From contig NC_079880.1 in NCBI RefSeq assembly GCF_029227915.1, forward strand, positions 16,508,001-16,572,000: 64,000 nucleotides of DNA, read 5' to 3'. Source of the stretch: Hydractinia symbiolongicarpus (lineage: Eukaryota; Cnidaria; Hydrozoa; Anthoathecata; Hydractiniidae). This document shows, one piece after another, positions 14,103-27,905 of the stretch (its first letter is position 1; each line of letters starts with the position of its first letter). The position numbers and the translations under genes are program-made. The notes under the pieces were generated by a model that worked only from the letters and a program-made list of their open reading frames with translations, was not told the DNA's origin and did not search any database.

Positions 14103-15290
14103 GTTCAACGCGTCCAAGCTTGCTCTCATTGGTCTATTACTTCCATTCTCAATGGACTAGAACGTCCTAAGTTGTTTTCCCTGGCTCCATGTCTTTACAA
14201 CGCCGCAAAACACATGCACACGCCATGAAAAGGCTATAATACAGCCTTTTGACGCCTATCAAAGGCCCTAAACTTAAATTACGTGGTTCCACGCGTCCAA
14301 GCTTGCTCTCATTGGTCTATTCTTTCCATTCTCAATACACTACGACGTCCTAAGTTGTTGTCCCTGTCTCCATGCCTTGGGAACGCCGTAAACTACATGC
14401 AAAGTTCTCAAAGGCTGTAATACGGCCTTTTGCGGCCTATTAAAGGCCTTACACGTAAATTACGTCGTTCCACGCGTCCCTGACGGTCACGATTGGTAAA
14501 GTCCTTCCATTCTCAATGGACTAGAACGTCCTAAGTTGTTTTCTCCAGCGCCAAGGCTGTACAACGCCGTCAACTACGTGCACATGCGTCTGAAGGCTGC
14601 AATACGGCCTTTTGCGGCCTATTAAAGGCCTTACACGTGAATTACGTGGATCCGCGCGCCTTCGCAGGTTACCATTGGTCTAGTCCTTCCACTAACAACA
14701 CACTAGGACGTCCTAAGTTGTTTTCCCTGGTTCCATGTCTTTAGAACGCCGTCAATTACATGCACACACGTCTATAACCAGCAATATGGCATTTTGCCGC
14801 CTAATAAAAGCCTTACACGTAAATTACGTGGTTCCACGCGTCCAAGCTTGTTCTCATTGGTCTAGTTCTTCCACTCTTAATACACTACGACATTCTAAGT
14901 AGTTTCCCTGGCTCCATGCCTTGAGAACGCCGTAATTCACATGCACACGCCATGAAAAGGCTATAATACGGCCTTTTGACGCCTAATAAAGGCCTTACAC
15001 GTATATCACGTGGTTCCACGCGTCTAAGCTTGTTACCATTGGTCTAGTTCTTCCACTCTCAATACACTACGCCGTCCTAAGTTGTTTTTCCTGGTTCCAT
15101 GGCTTTAGAACGCCGTAATCCACATGCACACGCCATGAAAATGCTATAATACGGCCTCTGGACGCCTAATAAAGGCATTACACGTAAATCACGTGGTTCC
15201 ACGCGTCCAAGCTTGTTACCATTGGTCTAGTTCTTCCACTCTCAATACACTAGGACGTCCTAAGTTGTTTTCCCTGGTTCCATGTCTTTA
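14103..15290 (+). repeat. satellite block B, copy 2
   Basis: Partner of 8,441-9,620 (offset 5,662), with the same private variants. The order of monomer types is the same in the two copies. Confidence 0.8.
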
Positions 15291-15959
15291 GAACGCCGTA
15301 AAACACATGCACACGCCATGAAAAGGCTATAATACGGCCTTTTGACGCCTATCAAAAGCCTTACACTTAAATTACGTGGTTCCACGCGTCCAAGCTTGCT
15401 CTCATTGCTCTAGTCCTTCCACTCTCAATACACTAGGACGTCCTAAGTTGTTTTCCCTGGTTCCATGTTTTTAGAACGCCGTAAACCACATTCACACGCA
15501 ATTGACAGGCTATAATACGGCCTTTTACCGCCTATTAAAGGCTTTGCACGTAAATCACGTGGGTCCGCGTGCCTGCGCAGGCTACCATTGATCTAGTCCT
15601 TCCAGTCTAAATACACTACGACGTCCTAAGTTGTTTTCCCCGGTTCCATGGCTTTAGAACGCCGTCAACTACATGCAAAGGCCTCTAAGGGGGGTAATAC
15701 GGCCTTTTGCGGCCTATTAAAACCTTACACGTAAATCACGTGTCTCCGCGTGCTTGGGCAGCTTACTATTGGTCTAGTCCTTCCACTCTCCATGCACTAC
15801 GCCGTCCTAAGTTGTTTTCCCTAGTTCCATGGCTTTAGAACGCCGTCAACTACATGCAAAGGCCTCTAAGGGCGGTAATACGGCCTTTTGCGGCCTATTA
15901 AAACCTTACACGTAAATCACGTGTGTCCGCGTGCTTGCACAAGTTACTGTTGGCCAGTC

Positions 15960-16740
15960 CTTCCACTCTCAATGCACTACGCCGTTCTAAGTTGTTTTGT
16001 CCGGCTCCATCGCTTTGGAACTCCGTCAACTACGTGCACACGCCTCTAAAGGCCGTAATACGGTCTTTTGCCGCCTAATAAAGACCTTACACGTAAAATA
16101 CGTGGTTACAACCGTCGAAGCCGGTTATCATTGGTGTAGTCCTTCCACTCCTAATGGACTAGGACGTTGTAAGCCGTTATCCCTGGTTCCAAGACTATAG
16201 AACTTCGTCAACTACAAGCACAGCCCTCTAAAGGCCGTAATACGGTCTTTTGCCGCCTAACAAAAACCTTACACGTAAATTACGTGTTTCCAACCGACCA
16301 AGCCTGGTATGTTTGGTCTAGTCCTTCCACTCTTAATGGACTAGGACGTTGTAAGCCGTTTACCCTGGTTCCATGACTGTAGAAAGACGTTAACTACAAG
16401 CACACGCCTCTAAAGGCCGTAATACGTACTTTTGCCGCCTAATAAAAGCCTTACACGTACATTACGTCGTTCCACGCGTCCAAACCGGTTATCATTGGTC
16501 TAGCCTTTCCATTCTCAATGCACTAGAACGTCCTAAGTTGTATTCCCCAGCGTTAAGGCTGTACAACGCCGTCAACTACGTGCACATGTGTCTAAAGGCT
16601 GCTATACGGCTTTTGCCACCTAATAAAGGCCTTATACGTAAATCACGTGGTTCTACTGGTCCAAGCTTGATACCATTGGTCTAGTCATTCCGCTCTGAAT
16701 ACACTACGACGTCCTAAGTTATTTCCCTGGCTGCATGTCT
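15960..16740 (+). repeat. satellite block C, copy 1
   Basis: A segment of the second monomer subfamily (ACTACAAGCACACGCC, GTAAGCCGTT) recurs at 20,200-20,980, with an offset of about 4,240. It is also the first place where this subfamily replaces the type that dominates 1-15,900. Confidence 0.7.
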
Positions 16741-19700
16741 TGGGAAAGCCGTGAACTACAAGTACACAAGTCTATAGGCAGCAATATGGCTTTTTGCCGC
16801 CTAATAAAGGTCTTACATGTAAATCGCGTGGTTCAGCGTGACTGCGCAGTTTACCATTGGTCTTGTCCTTCCAGTCTCAAGGCACTACGACGTCCAAAAT
16901 TGTTCTCCTTGCTCCAGGGATTTAGAACGCTGTTAACTACATGCAAATTCGTCTAAAGGCCGTAATACGGACTTTTGTCACCTATTAAAGACTTTACACG
17001 TACATCACTTGGTTCTACGTGTCGAAGCTTGATAATATTCTAATGGTCTAATCCTTCCACTCTAAATGCACTACGACATCCTAAGTTGCTTTCTCTGGCT
17101 CCATGGCTTTGGAACGCCGTCAACTACATCCACACACGTCTATAGGCAGCAATATGGCCTTTGCAGCCTAATAAAGGCCTTTCACGTAAATTACGTGGTT
17201 TCGACCGCCCAAGCCGGTTATCATTGGTCCAGTCCTTCCACTCTCATTACACTACGGCGTCTTAAGTTGTTTTTCCTGCTTCTATGCCTTGAGAACGCCG
17301 TAAACTACAAGCAAACGCCTCTAAAGACCGTAATACGGTTTTTTTGCCGCCCAATAAAGGCCCTACACGCAAGTCGCGTGGGTCTGCGTGCCTGCGCTGA
17401 TTACCATTGGTCTACTCCTTCTACTCCCAATACACTACGACGTCCTAAGTTGTTTTCCCTGGTTCCATGGCTTTAGAACGCCGTCAATTACATGCGCACA
17501 CGTCTATAGGCAGCAGTATGGCCTTTTGCCGCCTAATAAAGGCCTTGGTCTTGCCATTGGTCTAGCCTTTCTATTCTCCTAAGTTTTTTGACCTGGCCGA
17601 ATGGCTTTAGAACGCCGTCAACTACGTGCACGTGCGTCTAAAGGCTGCAATACGGTCTTTTGCCGCCTATTAAAGGCCTTACACGTAAATCAGATGGTTC
17701 CACGCGTCCAAGTTTGATACCATTGGTCAAGTCCTTCCACTCTCAATACACTACGACGTTCTAAGTTGTTTTCACTGGCTCCATGCCTTGAGAACGGCGT
17801 AAACGCCATGCACACGCCAATGAAAGGCTATAATACGCTATTTTGTCGCCTATTAAAGTCCTTACACGTAAATCGCATGGTTCCGCGTGCCTGCGCAGGT
17901 TACCATTGGTCTATTCCCTCCACTCTCAATGCACTACGACGTCCTAAGTTGTTTTCCCTGGCTCCATGTCTTGAGAACGCCGTCAACGACATGCACACAC
18001 GTCTGTAGACAGCAATATGGCCTTTTGCTGCCTAATAAAGGTCTTACATGTAAATTACGTGGTTCCAACCGTCCAAGCCAGTTACCATTTGTCTAGTCTT
18101 TCCACTCTCAATGCACTACGACGTCCTAAGTTGTTTTTCCTGGCTCCATGGCTTTAGAACGCCGTAAACCACATGCACACGCCATGAAAAGGCCATAATA
18201 CGGTTTTTTGACGCCTATTAAAGGCCTTACACGTAAATTACGTGGTTCCACGCGTCCAAGCTTGTTCTAATTGTTCTAGTTCTTCCACTCTTAATACACA
18301 ACGACATTCTAAGTAGTTTCCCTGGCTCCATGCCTTGAGAACGCCGTAATTCACATGCACACGCCATGAAAAGGCTATAATACGGCCTTTTGACGCCTAA
18401 TAAAGGCCTTACACGTAAATCACGTGGTTCCACGCGTCTAAGCTTGTTACCATTGGTCTAGTTCTTCCACTCTCAATACACTACGCCGTCCTAAGTTGTT
18501 TTTCCTGGTTCCATGGCTTTAGAACGCCGTAATCCACGTGCACACGCCATGAAAATGCTATAATACGGCCTCTGGACGCCTAATAAAGGCCTTACACGTA
18601 AATCACGTGGTTCCACGAGTCCAAGCTTGTTACCATTGCTCTAGTTCTTCCACTCTCAATACACTAGGACGTCCTAAGTTGTTTTCTTTAGTTCCATGTC
18701 TTTAGAACGCCGTAAAACACATGCACACGCCATGAAAAGGCTATAATACGGCCTTTTGACGGCTATCAAAGGCCTTGCACTTAAATTACGTGGTTCCACG
18801 CGTCCAAGCTTGCTCTCATTGGACTAGTCCTTCCACTCTCAATACACTAGGACGTCCTAAGTTGTTTTCCCTGGTTCCATGTGTTTAGAACGCCGTAAAC
18901 CACATGCGCACGCCATTGAAAGGCTATAATACGGCCTTTTACCGCCTATTAAAGGCCTTGCACGTAAATCGCGTGGTTCCGCGTGACTGCGCAGGTTACT
19001 ATTGGTCTAGTTCTTCCACTCTCAATGAACTATGACCTCCCAGGTTATTTTCTCTGGCTCGATGCCTTTAGAATACCGTAAACCATATGCACACGACTTG
19101 AAAATGCTATAATACGAACTTTTGACACCTAAAAAAGGCCTTACTCGTAAATTACGTGGTTCCACGCGTCCAAGCCTGTTCTCATTGGTCTAGTTCTTCC
19201 ACTCTAAATACACTACGTCATTCTAAGTCTTTTCCCTGGCTCGTCGTTACGTCGTTCCACGCGTCCAAGCCGGTTACCTTTGGTCTAGCCCTTCCATTCT
19301 CAATAGACTGAAACGTCCTAAGTTGTTTTCCCCAGCGCCAAGGCTGTACAATACCGTCAACTACGTGCACATGCGTCCAAAGGCTGCAATACGGCCTTTT
19401 GCCGCCTATTAAAGGCCTTACACGTAAATCACGTGGCTCCGCGTGCCTGCGCAGGCTACCAATGGTCTAGTCCTTCCAGTCTCAATACACTACGACGTCC
19501 TAAGTTGTTTTCCCCGGTTGCATGGCTTTAGAACGCCGTCAACTACATGCAAAGGCCTCTAAGGGCGGTAATACGGCCTTTTGCGGCCTATTGAAACCTT
19601 ACACGTAAGTCGCGCGGTTTCGCGTGCTTGCGCTGATTACCATTGGTCTAGTACTTCCACTCTCAATGCACTACGACGTCCTAAGTTGTTTTCCCTGCCT

Positions 19701-20199
19701 CCATGCCTTGAGAACGTCGTAAACCACATGCACACGCCATTGACAAGTCATAATAGGGCCTTTTGCCGCGTAATAAAAGCATTACACGTAAATTACGTCG
19801 TTCCACGCGTCCAAACCGGTTACCATTGGTCTCGACCTTCCATCCTCAATGGACTAGAACATCCTAAGTTGTTTTTCCCAGCGCCAAGGTTGTACAACGC
19901 CGTCAACTACGTGCACATGCGTCTAAAAGCTGCAATACGGCCTTTCCCGGCCTATTAAAGGCTCTACAAGTAAATCACGTGGGTCCGCGTGCCTGGGCAG
20001 GTTGCCATTGGTCTAGTCCTTCCACTCTTAATGCACTACGCCGTCCTAAGTTGTTTTGTCCAGCTCCATCGCTTTGGAACTCCGTCAACTACGTGCAAAG
20101 GCCTCTAAGGGCTGTAATACGGCCTTTTGCGGCCTATTAAAACCTTACACGTAAATCACGTGTGTCCGCGTGCTTGCACAAGTTACTATTGGTCTAGTC

Positions 20200-20980
20200 C
20201 TTCCACTCTCAATGCACTACGCCGTTCTAATTTGTTTTGTCCGGCTCCATCGCTTTGGAACTCCGTCAACTACGTGCACTCGCCTCTAAAGGCCGTAATA
20301 CAGTCTTTTGCCGCCTAATAAAGACCTTACACGTAAAATACGTTGTTACAGCCGTCGAAGCCGGTTATCATTGGTGTAGTCCTTCCACTTCTAATGGACT
20401 AGGACGTTGTAAGCCGTTATCCCTGGTTCCAAGACTATAGAACTTCGTCAACTACAAGCACAGCCCTCTAAAGGCCGTAATACGGTCTTTTGCCGCCTAC
20501 CAAAAACCTTACACGTAAATTACGTGTTTCCAACCGTCCAAGCCGGTTAAGATTGGTCTGGTCCTTTCACTCTTAATGGACTAGGACGTCGTAAGCCGTT
20601 GTCCCTGGTTCCATGACTATAGAACGACGTCAACTACAAGCACACGCCTCTAAAGGCCGTAATACGGTCTTTTGCCACCTAATAAAAGCCTTACACGTAA
20701 ATTACGTCGTTTCACGCGTCCAAACCGGTTATCATTGGTATAGCCTTTCCATTCTCAATGCACTAGAACGTCCTAAGTTGTATTCCCCAGCGTTAAAGCT
20801 GTACAACGCCGTCAACTACGTGCACATGTGTCCAAAGGCTGCTATACGGCTTTTGCCACCTAATAAAGGCCTTATACGTAAATCACGTGGTTCTACTGGT
20901 CCAAGCTTGATACCATTGGTCTAGTCCTTCCGCTCTGAATACACTACGACGTCCTAAGTTATTTCCCTGGCTGCATGCCT
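20200..20980 (+). repeat. satellite block C, copy 2
   Basis: Partner of 15,960-16,740. Both share the variants CTTCGTCAACTACAAGCACAG and TTATACGTAAATCACGTGG in the same order. Confidence 0.7.
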
Positions 20981-21139
20981 TGGGAAAGTCGTCAACTAAA
21001 TGCACACACGTCTATAGACAGTAATATGGTCTTTTTCAGCCTAATAAAGGCCTTACACGTAAATTACGTGGTTCCAAGCCAGTTATCATTGGTCTAGTCC
21101 TTCCACTTTTAATGGACTAGGACCTCGTAAGCCGTTTTC

Positions 21140-21420
21140 CCTGGTTCCATGACTGTAGAAAGACGTCAACTACAAGCACACGCCTCTAAAGGCCGTAATA
21201 CGTTCTTTTGCCTCCTAATAAAAGCCTTACACGTACATTACGTCGTTCCACGCGTCCAAGCCGGTTGCCATTGGTCTAGCCTTTCTATTCTCCTAAGTTT
21301 TTTGACCTGGCCGAATGGCTTTAGAACGCCGTCAACTACATGCACACGGCATGAAAAGGCTGCAATACGGCCTTTTGACGCCTAATTAAGGCTTTTCAGG
21401 TAAATTACGTCGTTCCACGC
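21140..21420 (+). repeat. satellite block D, copy 1
   Basis: A unit with an internal deletion (TTTCTATTCTCCTAAG, missing the usual AATGGACTAGAACG) recurs 895 bp downstream at 22,035-22,315. The shared deletion shows a local five-monomer duplication. Confidence 0.75.
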
Positions 21421-22034
21421 GTCCAAGACCGTTACCATTGGTCTAGCCCTTCCATTCTTAATGGACTAGGACGTCGTAAGTCGTTTTCTCTGGTTCCATG
21501 ACTATAGAACGCCGTCAACTATAAGCACACGCCTCTAAAGGCCGTGATACGGTCTTTTGCCGCCTAATAAAGGCCTTACACGTAAGTCACGTGGTTCCGC
21601 GTGCCTGGGCAGGTTTCCATTGGTCTAGTCCTTCCACTCCCAATACACTAGGACGCACTAAGTTGTTTTCCCTGGTTCCATGCCTTTAGAACGCCGTCAA
21701 TTACATGCGCACACGTCTATAGGCAGCAGTATGGCCTTTTGCCGCCTAATAAAGGCCTTACACGTAAATTACGTGGTTCCAACCGACCAAGCCTGGTATG
21801 TTTGGTCTAGTCCTTCCACTCTTAATGGACTAGGACGTTGTAAGCCGTTATCCCTGGTTCCATGACTATAGAACCTCGTCAACTACAAGCACACGTCTCT
21901 AAAGGCCGTAATACGGTCTTTTGCCGCCTAATAAAGACCTTACACGTAAATTTCGAGATTACAACCGTCCAAGCCGGTTATCATTGGTCTAGTCCTTCCA
22001 CTTTTAATGGGCTAGGACCTCGTAAGCCGTTTAC

Positions 22035-22315
22035 CCTGGTTACATGACTGTAGAAAGACGTCAACTACAAGCACACGCCTCTAAAGGCCGTAATACGTTC
22101 TTTTGCCGCCTAATAAAAGCCTTACACGTACATTACGTCGTTCCACGCGTCCAAGCCGGTTGCCATTGGTCTAGCCTTTCTATTCTCCTAAGTTTTTTGA
22201 CCTGGCCGATTGGCTTTAGAACGCCGTCAACTACATGCACACGGCATGAAAAGGCTGCAATACGGCCTTTTGACGCCTAATTAAGGCTTTTCAGGTAAAT
22301 TACGTCGTTCCACGC
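22035..22315 (+). repeat. satellite block D, copy 2
   Basis: Partner of 21,140-21,420 (offset 895), carrying the same internal deletion and the same ACACGGCATGAAAAGGCTGC variant. Confidence 0.75.
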
Positions 22316-23449
22316 GTCCAAGCCCGTTACCTTTGGTCTAGCCCTTCCATTCCCAATGGACTAGAACGTCCTAAGTTGTTTTCACCAGCGCCAAGGTTGC
22401 ACAACGCCGTCAACTCCGTGCACATGCGTTAAAAGGCAGCAATACGGCCTCTTGCGGCCTATTAAAAGCTCTACACGTAAATCACGTGGGTCCGCGTGCC
22501 TTGGCAGGCTACCAATGGTCTAGTCCTTCCAGTCTCATTACACTACGACGTCCTAAGTTGTTTTCCCCGGTTGCATGGCTTTAGAACGCCGTCAACTACA
22601 TGCAAAGGCCTCTAAGGGCTGTAATACGGCCTTTTGCGGCCTGTTGAAACCTTACACGTAAATCACGTGTCTCCGCGTGCTTGGGCAGCTTACTATTGGT
22701 CTAGTCCTTCCACTCTCAATGCGCTACGCCGTCCTAAGTTGTTTTCCCTAGTTCAATGGCTTTAGAACGCCGTCAACTACATGCAAAGGCTTCTAAGGGC
22801 TGTAATACGGCCTTTTGCGGCCTATTAAAGACCTTACACGTAAGTCGCGTGGTTTCGCGTGCTTGCGCTGATTACCATTGGTCTAGTACTTCCACTCGCA
22901 ATACACTACGACGTCCTAAGTTGTTTTCCCTGCCTCCATGCCTTGAGAACGTCGTAAACCACATGCACACGCCATTGACAAGCCGTAATACGTTCTTTTG
23001 CCGCCTAATAAAAGCCTTACACGTAAATTACGTCGTTCCACGCGTCCAAGCCGGTTACCATTGGTCTAGCCTTGCCATTCTCAATAAACTAGAACATCCT
23101 AAGTTGTTTTCCCGAGCGCCAAGGCACTGCAACGCCGTCAACTACGTGCACACATATCTAAAAGCAGCAATACGGACTTTTGCCGCCTAATAAAGACCTT
23201 ACACGTAAACTACGTGATTACAACCGTGCAAGCCGGTTATCATTGGTCTAGTCCTTCCACTCTTAATGAACTAGGACGTCGTAAGCCGTTTTCCCTGGTT
23301 CCATGACTATAGAACAAAGTCAGCTACAAGCACACGCATCTAAAGGCCGTAATACGGTCTTTTGCCGCCTAATAAAGCCTTAAACGTAAATTACGTGATT
23401 ACAACCGTCCAAGCTTGATACCCTTCGTCTAGTCCTTCCACTCTCAATA

Positions 23450-23900
23450 CACTATGGCGTCCTATGTTATTTTCCCTGGTTCCATGACTATAGAACGACG
23501 TCAACTACAAGCACACACGTATAAAGGCCGTAATACGTTCTTTTGCCGCCTAATAAAAGCCTTACACGTAAATTACGTCGTTCGACGCGTCCAAGCCAGT
23601 TACCGTCGATCTAGTCCTTCCATTTTCAATAGATTACGATTTGATAAGTTGTTTTCCCTGGTTCCATGGCTTTGTAACTCCGTCAACTACATGCACACAC
23701 GTCTAAAGGCAGCAATATGGCCTTTTGCCGCCTAGTAAAGACCTTACACGTACATTACGTGACTATAACCGTCCAAGCCGGTTATCATTGGTCTAGTCCT
23801 TCCACTGTTAATGGATTAGGACGTCGTAAACCGTTTTCTCTGGTTCCATGACTATAGAACGACGTCAACAACAAGCACACGCGTATAAAGACCGTAATAC
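23450..23900 (+). repeat. satellite block E, copy 1
   Basis: First of three copies spaced about 2,002 and 2,000 bp apart (landmark ATGACTATAGAACGACG at 23,484, 25,486 and 27,486). This is a clear 11-monomer higher-order period. Confidence 0.8.
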
Positions 23901-25449
23901 GTTCTTTTGCCGCCTAATAAAATCCTTACACGTAAATTACGTGGTTCCAACCGTCCAAGCCATGTACCATTGGTCTAGTCCTTCCACTCTCAATGCACTA
24001 CGACGTCTTAAATTGTTTTCCCTGGCTCCATACCATGGGAGCGCCGTCAACTACATGCAAAGGACTCTAAAGGCCGCAATACCGCCTTTTGCCGCCTATT
24101 AAAGGCCTTACACGTAAATCGCGTGGTTCAGCGTGACTTCGCAGTTTACCATTGGTTTAATTCTTCCACTCTCAAGGCACTCCGACGTTCTAAATTGTTC
24201 TCCTAGCTCGATGGATTTAGAATGCTGTTAACTACATGCAACTTCGTCTAAAGGCTGTACTACGGCCTTTTGCGGCCTATTAAAGACCTTACACGTAAAT
24301 CTCGTGGGTCAGCGTGCCTGCGGAGGTTACCATTGGTCTAGTCCTTCCACTCTCAATGCACTACGACGTCCTAAGTTGTTTTCTCTGGCTCCATGGCTTT
24401 GGAACGCCGTCAAATACATGCACACACGTCTAAAGTCATTAATATGTCCTTTTGCCGCCTAATAAAGGCCTTACACGTAAATTACGTGGTTACAACCGTC
24501 CAAGCCAGTTATCATTGGTCTAATCCTTCCACTCTCAATTGTCTACGACGTGGTAAGCAGTTTTCCTTGGTTCCCTGACTTTAGAACGCCGTTAACTACA
24601 TGCACACACGTCTATAGGCAGCAATACGGCCTTTTGCAGCCTATTAAAGGCCTTACACGTAAATCTCGTCGGTCCGCGTGCCTGCGCAGGTTACCATTGG
24701 TCTAGTCCTTCCACTCTCAAGGCACTACGACGTCGTAAATTGTTCTGCCTGGCTCCATGGATTTAGAACGCTGTTAACTACATGCAATTTCGTCTAAAGG
24801 CTGTACTACGGCCTTCTGCGGCCTATTAAAGTCCTTACACGGAAATCTCGTGGGTCAGCGTGCCTGTGCAGGCTACCATTGGTCTAGTCCTTCCACTCTC
24901 AATACACTACGACGTCTTAAGTTGTTTTTCCTGGTTCCATGCCTTCAGAAGGCCGTAAAGGACATGCACACGCCATTGAAAGGCTATATTACGGCCCTTT
25001 GCGGCCTATTAATGGCCTTACACGTAAATCACGTGGATCTGCATGCCTGCGCAGGTTACCATTGGTCTAGTCCTTCCACTCTCAATACAATACGACGTTC
25101 TAAGTTGTTTTCCCTGGTTCCATGCCTTGAGAACGCCGTAAACCACATGCACGCACGTCTATAGGCAGCAATATGGCCTTTTGACGCCTAATAAAGGCAT
25201 TGCACGTAAGTTACGTGGTTACAACCGTCCAAGCCGGTTATCATTGGTCTATTCCTTCCACTCTTAATGAACTAGGACGTCATAAGCCGTTTTCCCTTGT
25301 TCCACGACTATAGAACGAAGTCAGCTACAAGCACACGCATCTAAAGGCCGTAATACGGTCTTTTGCCGCCTATTAAAGGCCTTATACATAAATCACGTGG
25401 TTCCACGCGTCCAAGTTTGATACCCTTGGTCTAGTCCTTCCACTCTTAA

Positions 25450-25790
25450 TACACTACGGCGTCCTATGTTATTTTCCCTGGTTCCATGACTATAGAACGA
25501 CGTCAACTACAAGCACACACGTATAAAGGCCGTAATACGTTCTTTTGCCGCCTAATAAAAGCCTTACACGTAAATTACGTCGTTCCACGCGTCCAAGCCG
25601 GTTACCGTCGATCTAGTCCTTCCATTTTTAATATATTACGATGCGATGAGTTGTTTTCCGTGGTTCCATGGCTTTGTAACTCCGTCAACTACATGCACAC
25701 ACGTCTAAAGGCAGCAATATGGCCTTTGCCGCCTAATAAAGACCTTACACGTACATTACGTGACTATAACCGTCCAAGCCGGTTACTTTT
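25450..25790 (+). repeat. satellite block E, copy 2
   Basis: Middle copy of the 11-monomer (2.0-kb) period. It has slightly more private changes than copies 1 and 3. Confidence 0.75.
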
Positions 25791-27451
25791 GATCTAGTCC
25801 TTCCATTCTCATTGGACTAGAAGGTCCAAAGTTGTTTTCCCAGCGCCAAGGCTGTAGAACGCCGTTAACTACGTGCACATGCGTCTAAAGGCTGCAATAC
25901 GGCATTTTTCCGCCTATTAAAGCCGCCTTATACGTAAATCACGTGGTTCCACGCGTCCAAGCTTGATACCATTGGTCTAGTCCTTCCACTCTCAATACAC
26001 TACGACGTCCTAAGTTGTTTTCCCTGGCTCTATGCCTTCAGAAGGCCGTAAAGGACATGCACACGCCATTGAAAGGCCATATTACGGCCCTTTGCGGCCT
26101 ATTAAAGGCCTTACACGTAAATCACGTGGATCTGCATGCCTGCGCAGGTTACCATTGGTCTAGTCCTTCCACTCTCAATACACTACGACGTATTAAGCTG
26201 TTTTTTCTGGTTCCATAGCTTTAAAACGCCGGAAACCACATGCACACACGTCTAAAGGCAGCAATACGGTTTTTCGCCTCCTAATAAAGACCTTACACGT
26301 AAATTAAGAGATTACAACCGTCCAAGCCGGTTATCATTCGTCTAGTCCTTCCACTTTTAATGGATTGGACGTCGTAAGCCGTTTTCCCTGCTTCCATGAC
26401 TGTAGAAAGACGTCAACTACAAGCACACGCGTATAAAGGCCGTAATACGTTCTTTTGCCGCCTAATAAAAGCCTTACACGTAAATTACGTCGTTCCACGC
26501 GTCCAAGCCGGTTACCATTGGTCTAGCCTTGCTATCTCAATAGACTAGAACATCCTAAGTTGTTTTCCCCAGCGCCAAGGCACTGCAACGCCGTCAACTA
26601 CGTGCACACAAATCTAAAAGCAGAAATACGGTCTTTTGCCGCCTAATAAAGACCTTACACGTGAACTACGTGATTACAACCGTCCAATCCGGTTATCATT
26701 GGTCTAGCCCTTCCACTTTTAATGGACTAGGACTTTGCAAGCCGTTATCCCTGGCTCCATGACTATAGAACCTCGTCAACTAAAAGCACACGCCTCTAAA
26801 GGCCGTAATATGGTGTTTTGCCGCCTAATAAAGACCTTACACGTAAATTACGTGACTATAACCATCCAAGCCGGTTATCATTGGTCTAGTCCTTCCACTG
26901 TTAATGAATTAGGACGTCGTAAGCTGTTTTATCTGGTTCCATGACTATAGAACGACGTCAACTACAAGCAAACGCGCTTAAAGGCCGTAATACGTTCTTT
27001 TGCCGCCTAATAAAAGCCTTACACGTAAATTACGTCGGTTCACGCGTGCAAACCGGTTACCATTGGCGTAGCCTTGAAATTTTCAATAGACTGGAACATT
27101 CTAAGTTGTTTTCCCCAGCGCCAAGGCACTGCAACGCCGTCAACTACGTGCACACACATCTAAAAGCAGCAATACGGTCTTTTGCCGTGTAATAAAGACC
27201 TTACACGTAAATTACGTGATTACAACCGTCAAAGCCGGTTATCATCGGCTAGTCCTTCCACTCTTAATGAACTAGGACGTCATAAGCCGTTTTCCCTTGT
27301 TCCACGACTATAGAACGAAGTCAGCTACAAGCACACGCATCTAAAGGCCGTAATACGGTCTTTTGCCGCCTATTAAAGGCCTTATACATAAATCACGTGG
27401 TTCCACGCGTCCAAGTTTGATACCCTTGGTCTAGTCCTTCCACTCTCAATA

Positions 27452-27905
27452 CACTACGGCGTCCTATGTTATTTTCCCTGGTTCCATGACTATAGAACGA
27501 CGTCAACTACAAGCACACACGTATAAAGGCCGTAATACGTTCTTTTGCCGCCTAATAAAAGCCTTACACGTAAATTACGTCGTTCCACGCGTCCAAGCCA
27601 GTTACCGTCGATCTAGTCCTTCCATTTTCAATAGATTACGATTTGATAAGTTGTTTTCCCTGGTTCCATGGCTTTGTAACTCCGTCAACTACATGCACAC
27701 ACGTCTAAAGGCAGCAATATGGCCTTTTGCCGCCTAGTAAAGACCTTACACGTACATTACGTGACTATAACCGTCCAAGCCGGTTATCATTGGTCTAGTC
27801 CTTCCACTGTTAATGGATTAGGACGTCGTAAGCCGTTTTCTCTGGTTCCATGACTATAGAACGACGTCAACTACAAGCACACGCGTATAAAGGCCGTAAT
27901 ACGTT
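27452..27905 (+). repeat. satellite block E, copy 3
   Basis: Third copy of the 11-monomer period. It is almost identical to copy 1 at 23,450, including TTACGATTTGATAAGTTG. Confidence 0.8.
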
